Position numbers and translations under genes: made by a program. The notes below the pieces were generated by a model. The model worked only from the letters and a program-made list of their open reading frames with translations. It searched no databases and was not told where the DNA came from. From Bacteroidaceae bacterium (lineage in GTDB: Bacteria > Bacteroidota > Bacteroidia > Bacteroidales > Bacteroidaceae), in NCBI GenBank assembly GCA_023227685.1, contig JALNVG010000032.1, positions 1 through 17,060 on the forward strand: DNA of 17,060 bases, given 5' to 3'. Shown here one piece after another: positions 1 to 8,094 of this stretch; positions within the stretch are counted from its first letter, which is position 1, and each line of letters opens with the position of its first letter.

Positions 1-441
1 ATTGAACATTGTCCCATAGGTTTGGGGCAACCGGTCTACGGAAAATTACATGCAGCACTCGGTAATGCCATGTTGAATATCAATGCATGCAAAGCTTTTG
101 AATACGGTGAAGGATTCAAAGGCGTCGGACTAAAAGGCTCGGAACAGAATGATATTTTTTATGATCACGACGGACGAATCGATACCAAAACCAACCATTC
201 AGGAGGCATCCAAGGAGGCATCAGCAACGGACAGGATATCTATTTTCGTGTATTATTCAAACCGGTAGCCACGATATTAATAGAACAGTCCACCGTAAAC
301 ATCAATGGCAAAGATGAAATTTTGAAAGTTAAAGGCAGACATGACCCCTGCGTATTGCCTCGTGCCGTACCTATTGTCGAAGCAATGGCTGCCATGACTA
401 TTCTTGATTATTATCTGATTAACAAAACAACACATCTATAA
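1..441 (+). CDS. aroC: Chorismate synthase, C-terminal part (5' end outside window)
   Basis: Chorismate synthase removes phosphate from 5-enolpyruvylshikimate-3-phosphate to give chorismate, the last common step of aromatic amino acid synthesis; the cytoplasmic enzyme needs reduced FMN. The open frame runs from base 1 to a TAA at 439-441, so only the last 146 codons are present. Family landmarks are visible: GQPVYGKLHAALG near the start, the FKGVGLKGSEQND segment, the NHSGGIQGGISNG segment that belongs to the FMN/substrate site, and GRHDPCVLPRAVPIVEAMAA close to the C-terminus. The protein ends about 13 residues after that last helix, which is a normal end, so the 3' side is intact. No clear terminator follows; only a weak GAGAA/TTCTC pairing is seen at 454-474. 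The next gene begins 197 bases later and is probably a separate unit. Identification is firm. Confidence 0.96.
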   Translation: MEHCPIGLGQPVYGKLHAALGNAMLNINACKAFEYGEGFKGVGLKGSEQNDIFYDHDGRIDTKTNHSGGIQGGISNGQDIYFRVLFKPVATILIEQSTVNINGKDEILKVKGRHDPCVLPRAVPIVEAMAAMTILDYYLINKTTHL

Positions 442-638
442 TACAAAGATAGCGAGAAAACTTTTTCAATTCTCTTCTATATTATTATTAAGGTATATGA
501 ACCTGTTGAACCAGTTAAAGATACACTAATATAATGCCGAAAGCAGCAGGGTCTGTCTGATATGTATCTGCGATAGTAAACATTATATTGAAACAGAACT
601 CGTGATAGCATTAATATGAAAATTTATAAGTAGAATCA
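442..638. other. Intergenic region between aroC and the sensor-like gene
   Basis: No gene is seen. A minus-strand TATCTTTG (-7-like) lies at 444-451 but points into aroC with no gene behind it. No convincing plus-strand promoter for the gene at 639 was found, and no ribosome binding site. The region is AT-rich. Confidence 0.5.
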
Positions 639-3600
639 ATGAAGAAGATAAAAAGATTTAATGCTATAACATTCTTCATTATCATGTCTGCCATATTCTT
701 TGTCGGATGCAATGAATCTAAGCAGGGAAAAACCCTCGGTGAAACGGAATATTATTTCGACGATCAGTTGTCATCCATTTCGTCTGACGGCGACTCTGCA
801 TATTGGATAGGAAGTGAGACAGGTGATATATGGCATATCAATAAATATTCACGGGATGCTTATCATATCGGGACAGATCGTATATATGATGTGGTGGCAG
901 ACAGAAATACTGCGCAGCAAACCTTTTGCTGGATAGGAGTGAGAAACTCCGGACTGCAGAAGTGGAAATTTGATAAGAATGGGTTCTCACGAATGGCAAT
1001 TTATAACATATCTCATAAAGCCGACAAATATTCGCCTTATGATATAGAATTGTGCAATAAAAATGTATATGTCGCCACAAGCCAGGGATTGTATACAACA
1101 TCCCGTTTGAAGGATGAATGTGAGCTACAACGGATTTATCCTTCGGATAGCAGTCTGACAGCTAAAAGCGGTGCCCCATTTCTAGTAAGCAACTTATGCA
1201 AATACAACGACAATTTAATATTTGCTTCTACACAAAACGGATTAGTGCGCGTCAATTGTAAAACGTCCGCCTTAACGCTGCTACATAAAGGAGTGAACAT
1301 ACATTATGTAGCTGTATATGGTAATAAAATATATGCATTGGCTGATAAGATTCTTTATATAGAAGATACAAATGGTAAAAACATAAAAGAAACAAGTCTC
1401 AACTTTTCTTCGAGAGTTTACTATAAGGTAGGAAATACACATTATTTTATAGGCACATCTGACGTTATTCTAAGTGAAGATCTCAAGAAATTTGTAACAA
1501 TTCCTCTCAGACGGGAAGTGCCAGAGGGAAGCCACAATATTATATTATCCGACAAGGAAAACGGCTTTTCACTTATGATCACAAAAAATGCTCTATGGCG
1601 AATACCATTCCATTTGGGCATATTCAATGGCGACAATCCTACCGTGGCAGCATGTAGCGACGGAGATTATATATACTACGTTAATTCTGCAAACGAGCTC
1701 TTCCGCCAGCATCGCTTAAATCATATGGCGTCTAAAATTTATTCATTTCCTAAAGAGGAACAGGTACGGAATATCTATGTATCGGGTAATAAACTTTACT
1801 ATGTAAATAATAATCAGAAACTTAAATCCTTGTCTATAAGAAATAGTTATTTGCAGAATAAATTGTTCAGCCATTCCACGATTATTTACCAATCACGCAC
1901 TAAAATCACAGCATCGTGCCTGAAAACTATAGACAATAAACCGCAGATATTCTTAGGCGTACAAGACGAGATGGTTATTATAGACAGTGACAACAGAGTA
2001 GAAAATATAGCGCAACTAAACAATAAATATGTAACATCATTCTATAAACCAAAGCATTCTGATATAATTTATCTTTCAACGCTTAACGATGGTGTGTATT
2101 ATGGCAAAGAGAAAGATTTCAAAAGAATAGAACATACTGAGAATAATCCGTTTATCCGCGATCTGATAGTTAATAACGATTATAACCACGGATTGATAAT
2201 GCTGACTAATCATAAACTCATATTACAGAACTCCGATGATACACTCAATGTAAAAGGCTTCAATAAACTGCTGTATGTGAATGATACACTGTTTTACGCT
2301 TTGCCAGAATTCGGTATCCGTAAATACTTAGTCAGTAATGGAAAAATAAGAGAAGCGGGCAGATATTATGCTGACATAAGTTTCACCCCTGAGGCATCTT
2401 TTGTATCGAACGGAACGCTTTATCTTGGCTCCAACATAGGTGTTATGATGCTAACGGTGAACCGTGAGAATAATCCGAAATGGGTGGATTTCAATACAAA
2501 AGTGCCCAATTTACCCTTTATATCGCTGATCGCATTATTTATAATAATATTAGTAATTATTATTGTATATGCATATATCAAAAGGAAAAGTGACAGCAAA
2601 AAACAAATGTTGCTGCGCATTGAAGACCTTAAACGACGATTTGACGGGTTAGCAGCTATGTGTGAATTGCTGGATGCCGATGAAAAGAAAGAAGAGGAGA
2701 TTCTTAAAAAGGAGATTGATGATATTGACATAAATACGACCGGAAATAGAGACATAAATGCGCTGATAATTAAGTTGTCTGCAGATATCATGAAGAAGAA
2801 CCGCAATATTGCATTGCAGTTGTCAAAACAATTAGAGAAACAGATGAAGCGGATAGAGGAAACGTCTGCTTATGACAGGGATAAACTGCTCAATGAGTCA
2901 CACGACACATGCGAGTCCGACAAAATAGAAATAATAAGGAGTCAGGTGGACAAAAATGAGATATGGCTAAACCATATATCAGTGCTCACAGATTGTCTGA
3001 AACAATATTCTGAGATGACCAAAGACTGCCTTGAAATAGAAGGTGTCAATGATACTATTAATGAAAGAATAGCCAATATGACTGACGAAATATGTCATAG
3101 ACCACTATCAGAACTATATGACGATTTCACACGTTTGAAGTGTGATTATGAATATATCTTCTCTGAAGATGCACTTGATAAAATAAAAAAACATATCATT
3201 CGTTGCAGGAAGTTTCTGGAACAGAATACTGTTCCAGATAAAGTGGTGAACTCTCTTATCAACAAAATAGACAGTATAGCGGCAGATATGGAATCTAAAG
3301 AAAGACTTTTGTTGTTGAAAGAGTTGAAACCTATAGACAATCGCGTTAAAGAGTTTGATATAAAGAATAAGATTTCAGTTTGTATAAATGAATATACAAG
3401 AACAAGAAACTCTGTGATTTGTGAAAATGATAAGAAAGTAAACAAGAAGTTCGACATCAGTCTGGAATCTGAGATTACAGACCAGGCAAGTTCTGTGGTC
3501 AATAATATAGAGAAACTGATCAATTCATTCTATCAATACATCTGCGAAACTGACAAGGATGTTATAATCAACATTCTGAAATTCACTAATTCCGGCAATC

Positions 3601-3809
3601 AGCAGGTGAAAGTTGCGGTGCTGCTTATGGTTGATCCGAAAGTGAAGCGTGTGCTTTTGCCCGGTCTGCTTGGTATCTATGGCAACCTGAATCCGGTAAT
3701 CAGCCGACTGATAAATAACAAAATCAAAACAAACGAGGCTCAACTACAGACCTACGTGAACAATAATTCATCGAGCCTCATCTATTATTTATTGAAGTTA
3801 TCTGAATAA
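639..3809 (+). CDS. Large membrane sensor-like protein: signal/lipobox, beta-propeller, one TM, long coiled coil, HTH-like C-terminus
   Basis: A 1056-residue protein without a name I recognise. Residues 1-24 form a basic, hydrophobic export signal ending FFVGC, so Cys24 could be a (weak) lipoprotein site. Residues about 30-620 are beta-rich with recurring short units such as YWIGSETGDIWHI, IFASTQNGLVRV and LYLGSNIGVMML, as in two-component-regulator (Reg_prop) propellers. Residues about 627-647 are a strongly hydrophobic membrane segment followed by KRKSDSKK, which places the rest in the cytoplasm. Residues about 655-960 are charged and helical, probably coiled coil. Residues about 988-1027 (VLLMVD..., LLPGLLGIYG, NLNPVISRL) look like three short helices and may be a divergent HTH. 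I see no histidine-kinase or receiver motifs. The architecture recalls Bacteroides membrane-anchored one-component regulators, but the coiled-coil part is unusually long and DNA binding is an inference. It lies directly upstream of the phosphatase cluster; a functional link is not shown. Confidence 0.75.
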   Translation: MKKIKRFNAITFFIIMSAIFFVGCNESKQGKTLGETEYYFDDQLSSISSDGDSAYWIGSETGDIWHINKYSRDAYHIGTDRIYDVVADRNTAQQTFCWIGVRNSGLQKWKFDKNGFSRMAIYNISHKADKYSPYDIELCNKNVYVATSQGLYTTSRLKDECELQRIYPSDSSLTAKSGAPFLVSNLCKYNDNLIFASTQNGLVRVNCKTSALTLLHKGVNIHYVAVYGNKIYALADKILYIEDTNGKNIKETSLNFSSRVYYKVGNTHYFIGTSDVILSEDLKKFVTIPLRREVPEGSHNIILSDKENGFSLMITKNALWRIPFHLGIFNGDNPTVAACSDGDYIYYVNSANELFRQHRLNHMASKIYSFPKEEQVRNIYVSGNKLYYVNNNQKLKSLSIRNSYLQNKLFSHSTIIYQSRTKITASCLKTIDNKPQIFLGVQDEMVIIDSDNRVENIAQLNNKYVTSFYKPKHSDIIYLSTLNDGVYYGKEKDFKRIEHTENNPFIRDLIVNNDYNHGLIMLTNHKLILQNSDDTLNVKGFNKLLYVNDTLFYALPEFGIRKYLVSNGKIREAGRYYADISFTPEASFVSNGTLYLGSNIGVMMLTVNRENNPKWVDFNTKVPNLPFISLIALFIIILVIIIVYAYIKRKSDSKKQMLLRIEDLKRRFDGLAAMCELLDADEKKEEEILKKEIDDIDINTTGNRDINALIIKLSADIMKKNRNIALQLSKQLEKQMKRIEETSAYDRDKLLNESHDTCESDKIEIIRSQVDKNEIWLNHISVLTDCLKQYSEMTKDCLEIEGVNDTINERIANMTDEICHRPLSELYDDFTRLKCDYEYIFSEDALDKIKKHIIRCRKFLEQNTVPDKVVNSLINKIDSIAADMESKERLLLLKELKPIDNRVKEFDIKNKISVCINEYTRTRNSVICENDKKVNKKFDISLESEITDQASSVVNNIEKLINSFYQYICETDKDVIINILKFTNSGNQQVKVAVLLMVDPKVKRVLLPGLLGIYGNLNPVISRLINNKIKTNEAQLQTYVNNNSSSLIYYLLKLSE

Positions 3810-3849
3810 TTTTAAATTCAATTAATTTTTCTAATCATCTTATTTCCAA

Positions 3850-3881
3850 CGTTTTGCGAATAGTTGCATTTCAGCAAAACG
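3850..3881. promoter_or_regulatory. Inverted repeat upstream of the phosphatase cluster
   Basis: CGTTTTGC at 3850-3857 is mirrored exactly by GCAAAACG at 3874-3881, with a 16-base spacer. No T-run follows, so it is a poor terminator candidate for the gene ending at 3809. Its place, about 45 bases upstream of a candidate -7 box, would suit an operator. The function is inferred from position only. Confidence 0.35.
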
Positions 3882-3904
3882 ATGAAATAACCTTGCGCAA
3901 CTTT

Positions 3905-3932
3905 TTTGAAAGCTAATAAATTACAACCTTTG
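3905..3932 (+). promoter_or_regulatory. Candidate Bacteroides-type promoter for the phosphatase cluster
   Basis: AACCTTTG at 3925-3932 matches the Bacteroides -7 consensus TAnnTTTG at five of six fixed positions, and TTTG at 3905-3908 could be the -33 element. The 16-base gap between them is shorter than usual. The start codon at 3977 would leave a leader of roughly 35-40 bases. No Shine-Dalgarno sequence is seen. Confidence 0.4.
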
Positions 3933-3976
3933 CTTCCGTTAATGTAATTTGTTAATCTTTTAAAAATGTTATAAAC

Positions 3977-4759
3977 ATGACAAGAAAAAATTTAATGGTT
4001 GTACTACTGTCGTTAATCACAGTATGCACCTTTGGACAACAAAGAATTAAAGACGTAAGAACAAATCCGGATCTTTACTTCTTACAAATCGGTGATGTGG
4101 CAAGTAGCCTTAATCTTCTTCCGGCCCCTCCACAGCCAGGAAGCGTACAATTCCTTTATGATCAATATCAATATCAATGGGGCAAAATGCAAAGAGAAAC
4201 TCCACGTGGTGACCAGGCAGCAGCCGATGCGCGCGTTAATGGAGACGGCGTTCCTAATGCCTTTTCTGAGGCTTTCGGTATAAAAATATCCAAAGAAACA
4301 ACTCCGGAAATATATAAATTGGTCTTGAATATGCGTGAAGATGCAGGCGATTTAGCTACACGTGAAGCAAAAAATCACTATATGCGTACTCGTCCGTTTG
4401 CTTATTACAAGGAACAGACATGCAATCCTGAGCAGCAGAAAGAACTTTCTACAAATGGGTCTTATCCTTCGGGACATTCAACTATTGGTTGGGCAACGGC
4501 TTTAGTCTTGGCTGAAATAAACGTTGATCGCCAGAACGAGATTCTAAAAAGGGGTTATGATATGGGAGAGAGCCGTGTGATTTGCGGTTATCATTTCCAG
4601 AGTGATGTTGATGCAGCCCGTTTAGTGGCTGGTGCTATAGTAGCTCGTTTGCATGCTAATGACCTTTTTATGAAACAATTGGAAAAAGCAAAGAAAGAAT
4701 TCACTAAATTGGTTAAGGCTAATAAAGTGGAAAAAAGTGAGAAAAAGGCTATAAATTAA
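3977..4759 (+). CDS. Secreted class A non-specific acid phosphatase (PAP2 superfamily)
   Basis: Predicted periplasmic phosphatase that hydrolyses phosphate monoesters through a phospho-histidine intermediate. Residues 1-20 are a signal peptide (basic start, hydrophobic VVLLSLITV core, likely cleavage near FGQ). The complete three-part PAP2/acid-phosphatase signature is present: K132-x6-R139-P140 (in KNHYMRTRP), P164-S-G-H167 (in YPSGHST) and S199-R200-x5-H206-x3-D210 (in SRVICGYHFQSD). H206 would be the nucleophile and H167 the acid/base by family analogy. At 260 residues it has the usual length of PhoN/PhoC-like enzymes, and lacks the many membrane helices of lipid-type PAP2 proteins. The C-terminus is lysine-rich. 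It is the first gene of a three-gene run with a porin 25 bases downstream and a second, unrelated phosphatase after that, which suggests a role in taking phosphate from organic esters. Confidence 0.9.
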   Translation: MTRKNLMVVLLSLITVCTFGQQRIKDVRTNPDLYFLQIGDVASSLNLLPAPPQPGSVQFLYDQYQYQWGKMQRETPRGDQAAADARVNGDGVPNAFSEAFGIKISKETTPEIYKLVLNMREDAGDLATREAKNHYMRTRPFAYYKEQTCNPEQQKELSTNGSYPSGHSTIGWATALVLAEINVDRQNEILKRGYDMGESRVICGYHFQSDVDAARLVAGAIVARLHANDLFMKQLEKAKKEFTKLVKANKVEKSEKKAIN

Positions 4760-4784
4760 TCGAATTAACTTAAAGATAGATGTT

Positions 4785-5933
4785 ATGAAAAGAATTTTTA
4801 TAATGATGGCGTTTGGACTTGCTCTCGTAAGCAGTGCCAAAGCTCAGGAGGAAGATAAACTGGTGGTTAAACCTTCGGGACGTATCCTCATGGATGCCGG
4901 ACTCTTTGATGCAAATAATTACAATGAGAAATTTAATGATGGTATGGCTATTCCCGACATGCGTGTGGGCTTTAAGGCTAAGTATGGCCAGTGGTCCGGC
5001 AAGGTTGACATCGGTTATGCTTATGGTAACGTTTCAATGAAAGATGTGTTTATGGAGAATAATCTTGGCAAGCACGATCTGATCCGCGTAGGATACTTTG
5101 TTCATCAGTTCGGCCTTCAGAGTGCTACAAGTTCTTCTTTCAAAATTTCAATGGAAGAGCCTCAAAGCAATCAGGCTTTCTTCAATTCCCGTCTGCTCGG
5201 TGCAATGTATGTACACAGCAAGGACCAGTTTTTCGGTACATTAAGTTTCTTTGAAGAGACTGAAGCCATGAAGCGTAATTCGAACCAATTGGGTAATAAT
5301 GGCGTAGGCATGATGAGCCGTCTCGTTTATCGTCCTTGGCGTGAGCCGGGCAAAATATTCCATATAGGTATCTCCGGCGCATTTGAGACACCACGTTATA
5401 ATTCTAACGCAGAACTTAACCATCATTCATTTGTATTGAGTTCTAATTTTCCGACCAGAATAGCTAGTGTTGCAGCTCAGTCGGCAACTATTTCTGATGC
5501 CAAAGTGATGTATAAGTTTACACCTGAAATGAATGTGGCAATAGGACGTTTAGCTATTGAGACTCAGTACTATTATGCCCAAGTAAATCGCAACAATGGA
5601 CAGAAGAACTACAAGGCAAGCGGTGCCTATGGCCTGTTAAGAGGCCTTGTGAAAGGAACAAATTATAAATATACAGACAGTGATTGTGGTATAGCAACAC
5701 CTGATCCGGGTTCTATGGAAGTAGTATTGGCTTATAACTATACCGACCTTTCCGATCATAATGCAGAAATACTTGGAGGTCGCCTGAGCGACTGGTCTGC
5801 AACATTCAATTACTATCTTAATAAATATATGATATGGAGGGTAAGATGCTCGCTCACAAAGACAACTGACAGAGCAGCCTATTTAAATACGAAGCTTACG
5901 ATTCTCGAAACACGTCTCCAAATTAAATTCTAA
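4785..5933 (+). CDS. Outer-membrane beta-barrel porin, phosphate-selective OprO/OprP-like
   Basis: A 382-residue exported protein. Residues 1-20 are a signal peptide ending AKAQ, and the mature part is a run of alternating beta strands rich in aromatic residues, ending LETRLQIKF with the terminal phenylalanine typical of proteins inserted by the BAM complex. Short segments such as IRVGYFVHQFGLQSATSSS followed by a MEEPQSNQAF stretch resemble the conserved region of the porin O/P family, in which a Gly-Tyr-Phe...Phe-Gly-Leu strand precedes a loop facing the channel. It starts 25 bases after the acid phosphatase and ends 5 bases before the second phosphatase, so co-transcription is very likely. 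By context it would let phosphate or small phosphate esters cross the outer membrane. Family membership is judged by eye and is moderately sure; ion selectivity is inferred. Confidence 0.72.
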   Translation: MKRIFIMMAFGLALVSSAKAQEEDKLVVKPSGRILMDAGLFDANNYNEKFNDGMAIPDMRVGFKAKYGQWSGKVDIGYAYGNVSMKDVFMENNLGKHDLIRVGYFVHQFGLQSATSSSFKISMEEPQSNQAFFNSRLLGAMYVHSKDQFFGTLSFFEETEAMKRNSNQLGNNGVGMMSRLVYRPWREPGKIFHIGISGAFETPRYNSNAELNHHSFVLSSNFPTRIASVAAQSATISDAKVMYKFTPEMNVAIGRLAIETQYYYAQVNRNNGQKNYKASGAYGLLRGLVKGTNYKYTDSDCGIATPDPGSMEVVLAYNYTDLSDHNAEILGGRLSDWSATFNYYLNKYMIWRVRCSLTKTTDRAAYLNTKLTILETRLQIKF

Positions 5934-5938
5934 AAGTA

Positions 5939-7228
5939 ATGAAAAGAAGAAGTATATTCTATTCACTACTGATACTGCTTTTGCTCAGTCCATCGTTCAT
6001 GATGGCCCAACTGCAGCGTTCGCAGGACTTTAAGAACAAATACGAACTTAAAGAGGTGGTTATCCTCAGTCGTCACAACATACGTTCTCCACTGTCAACT
6101 AACGGCAGTGCCCTGAGCCGTCTTACACCCCATCAATGGACGAAATGGAGTTCTGCCCCCAGCGAACTGACACTTCGTGGCGGCGTGCTGGAAACAATGA
6201 TGGGACAGTTCTTCCGCAAATGGCTTGTCGATAAGGGGCTATTTAAAGAGAATTGTGTCCCTTCTGTGGATGAAGTAAACTTCTACGCTAATAGCATGCA
6301 GCGTACAATTGCTACGGCACAGTACTTCTCATCAGGGTTTATGCCTTTAGCTAACATACATGTAAATTACCGTTTCACACCGAGCAAAATGGATCCGGTT
6401 TTCTTTCCACGCCTGACTAAGTTAAGCGATGCATACAAGGCACAGGTAATGAAAGAGATTGCTGCTATGGGAGGTAAAAAGGGAATAGTAGGATTCAACA
6501 AAAACTTGGAAGATTCTTATGCAATAACGGCAAAGGTGCTTGACCTAAAGAACTCTCCGGCATGCAAGTCCGGCGAAACATGTGCTTTCAATGATTACAA
6601 CACACAGATTACGCTTAAAAAAGGTGAAGAGCCTAATATGAAAGGGTCTCTAAAACTGGCAAATTCAGCCTCTGATGCATTCATACTACAATACTATGAA
6701 GAACCTGATGCCAAGAAAGCAGCCTTCGGACATGATATAACTTATGCCGATTGGGAAAAAATAGCAAGAATCAAGGATGTATATGGCGACGTGCTTTTCA
6801 CCGCACCGTCAGTAGCAGTTAATGTTGCCCATCCGCTGCTTGTTTATCTGAACGATGAACTTAATGCAGTAGGTCGGAAATTCACTTTCTTATGTGGACA
6901 TGATTCTAATATCGCCAGTGTTGACGCGGCACTCGGAGTGGAATCTTATGAACTTCCAAATGCAATAGAGAAAAAAACCCCCATCGGTTGTAAACTTGTT
7001 TTTGAAAAATGGGAAGATCAAGACGGTAATGCTTATATTGCAGTAAATCTTGTTTACCAGAACCCCGACCAGTTGCGCGGAATGGAGTTACTCACATTAG
7101 ATAATCCTCCAATGGTATTCTCTCTCAAATTAAAAGGCCTGTTGGAAAATGTCGACGGTTTATATAACTTCGGCGATGTGAACAATCGTTTTAGTGAGGC
7201 TATCCACGCTTACGATAAAATCAAGTGA
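5939..7228 (+). CDS. agp: Periplasmic histidine acid phosphatase, glucose-1-phosphatase (Agp)-like
   Basis: Branch-2 histidine acid phosphatase, 429 residues, with a signal peptide (residues 1-23, cleavage near MMAQ). The N-terminal catalytic motif is R45-H46-N-I-R49-S-P51. The Asn in place of the usual Gly of RHGxRxP is what E. coli glucose-1-phosphatase Agp carries (RHNLRAP), while phytase AppA has RHGVRAP. The C-terminal proton donor motif is H321-D322-S-N in CGHDSNIAS, again as in Agp. Further Agp-like stretches are GGVLETMMGQFF, FYANSMQRTIATAQYF, LQYYE and TPIGCKLVFEKW. H46 should be phosphorylated during catalysis. Likely substrates are sugar phosphates or inositol phosphates; substrate is inferred. 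It starts 5 bases after the porin and is the last gene of the cluster, followed by a strong terminator. Its fold is unrelated to the class A phosphatase at the head of the cluster. Confidence 0.82.
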   Translation: MKRRSIFYSLLILLLLSPSFMMAQLQRSQDFKNKYELKEVVILSRHNIRSPLSTNGSALSRLTPHQWTKWSSAPSELTLRGGVLETMMGQFFRKWLVDKGLFKENCVPSVDEVNFYANSMQRTIATAQYFSSGFMPLANIHVNYRFTPSKMDPVFFPRLTKLSDAYKAQVMKEIAAMGGKKGIVGFNKNLEDSYAITAKVLDLKNSPACKSGETCAFNDYNTQITLKKGEEPNMKGSLKLANSASDAFILQYYEEPDAKKAAFGHDITYADWEKIARIKDVYGDVLFTAPSVAVNVAHPLLVYLNDELNAVGRKFTFLCGHDSNIASVDAALGVESYELPNAIEKKTPIGCKLVFEKWEDQDGNAYIAVNLVYQNPDQLRGMELLTLDNPPMVFSLKLKGLLENVDGLYNFGDVNNRFSEAIHAYDKIK

Positions 7229-7242
7229 AGATAATTAAAAGG

Positions 7243-7259
7243 CACAATTTATAATTGTG
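7243..7259. repeat. Short near-palindrome between agp-like gene and terminator
   Basis: CACAATT at 7243-7249 and AATTGTG at 7253-7259 are exact inverted copies around TAT. It lies 15 bases past the stop codon and 15 bases before the main terminator stem. It could be a small RNA hairpin protecting the 3' end or a protein site; nothing decides between them. Confidence 0.3.
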
Positions 7260-7274
7260 ATACCTTGTTTTAGG

Positions 7275-7324
7275 ACGCAAACTATGTCAAAAGTATAATG
7301 CTTTTGACACAGTTTTGCGTTTTT
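7275..7324 (+). terminator. Rho-independent terminator of the phosphatase cluster
   Basis: A stem of about 19 pairs forms between 7275-7293 (ACGCAAACTATGTCAAAAG) and 7301-7320, with a 7-base loop (TATAATG), one mismatch and one bulged A. The 3' arm runs into a five-T tract at 7320-7324. It follows the agp-like stop codon by 46 bases. This is the clearest factor-independent terminator on the plus strand. Confidence 0.88.
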
Positions 7325-7617
7325 AATCATCCACTATGTTAAAACTTAGAATGGGAATAGTATTAACCAAAGGACACAATGCACATGGATATAAAAAATC
7401 GGATTTTCCAATATTGGTTTTGCTCTATATCAATGGCATGTGGACTACCGCAATCCTACAATATATCAACAAAACAAACAATAGACTTATTAAACAAGTG
7501 AAATATGCGCTAATTTAATTCTGCCAAAGGTTGGTATATGTATTAATATTGTATAAATGATTTGCTATATATAACACTTTAAATAGGTATTTATACGATT
7601 ACCTTAATAATATAAGC
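7325..7617. other. Gene-poor interval between terminator and GYF_2 gene
   Basis: After the terminator no convincing gene is found up to the promoter at 7618. A 60-codon open frame (7336-7518, plus) exists but has no promoter after the terminator, no ribosome binding site, no recognisable domain and an ordinary intergenic base composition, so it is not called. A weak AGGTA/TACCT inverted repeat lies at 7585-7604. Confidence 0.6.
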
Positions 7618-7625
7618 TACCTTTG
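7618..7625 (+). promoter_or_regulatory. Bacteroides-type -7 box for the GYF_2 gene
   Basis: TACCTTTG at 7618-7625 is a perfect TAnnTTTG match, followed by GC as is common in Bacteroides. The start codon is 54 bases downstream. No good -33 TTTG is seen at the expected distance. Confidence 0.65.
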
Positions 7626-7678
7626 CGCATTGCTTATTTAAATACACCATTTAAATATAAAAGGAAAAATAACTAATC

Positions 7679-8056
7679 ATGTTCAAATTTTATACAAAGA
7701 TAAACGGCACCATACAAGGGCCCTATTCAATCAAGGAATTAGAAGACTTAAATCTGAAGAATGACACTTCGATTCGTGAAGAAAGCATTCTCGATTGGAA
7801 GACAAAGGATCATTATGACTTTGAAGATTTGAAGGCGCATAATTCCCTCACAGAACAACATAGCGGTAAAAATCTTTATATAGATAATGATGGAAATGTG
7901 AAAAGGAAAGAAATTCCTATCAATCCTATTGATCAGCAAGTAAACACAGAAACAGCAACAAGAAAAAATAATCGATGGAAAATAACATTATTTCTAATTC
8001 TTATCGTTGTAATTATAGCTATCGCTGTTTATATGGTAGCTTATTTCAATAAATAA
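7679..8056 (+). CDS. Small GYF_2-domain protein with C-terminal membrane anchor
   Basis: A 125-residue protein. Residues about 3-52 match the GYF_2 (DUF4339) pattern: an aromatic beta start (FKFYTKINGTIQGPY), the G-P-Y-S turn, the hydrophobic SIKELEDL helix and a later W40. GYF-type domains generally bind proline-containing peptides, but the partner here is unknown. Residues 53-99 are polar and probably disordered. Residues about 102-122 are a single strongly hydrophobic helix (ITLFLILIVVIIAIAV...), preceded by RKNNRWK and followed by only a few residues, so the protein is likely tail-anchored with its domain in the cytoplasm. In Bacteroidetes such domains are often fused to RDD or other membrane parts; this is a minimal form. 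It has its own promoter and converges on topB with 38 bases between the stops. Confidence 0.75.
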   Translation: MFKFYTKINGTIQGPYSIKELEDLNLKNDTSIREESILDWKTKDHYDFEDLKAHNSLTEQHSGKNLYIDNDGNVKRKEIPINPIDQQVNTETATRKNNRWKITLFLILIVVIIAIAVYMVAYFNK

Positions 8057-8094
8057 ACTAATTTCTTATCCGTTCATACAAACGTGTAATACAA

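Noticed and set aside
444..451. Minus-strand TATCTTTG, a perfect -7 box pointing into aroC
   Set aside because: No gene or conserved RNA lies downstream of it on that strand within the window; an eight-base motif with two free positions occurs by chance in AT-rich DNA. An antisense RNA cannot be excluded but is not supported.
454..474. GAGAA/TTCTC pairing after aroC as a terminator
   Set aside because: Only five pairs and no following T-run; too weak to call.
2420..2806. 128-codon open frame opposite the sensor-like gene
   Set aside because: Serine/isoleucine-rich translation produced by the complement of the membrane segment and coiled coil; antisense shadow of a well supported gene.
3146..3523. 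125-codon minus-strand frame inside the sensor-like gene
   Set aside because: Low-complexity antisense of a lysine/glutamate-rich helical region, with no independent signals.
7336..7518. 60-codon open frame on the plus strand (begins MLKLRMGIV)
   Set aside because: It starts 12 bases after a strong terminator, has no promoter or ribosome binding site and no recognisable domain, and the real promoter in this gap (7618) lies downstream of it.
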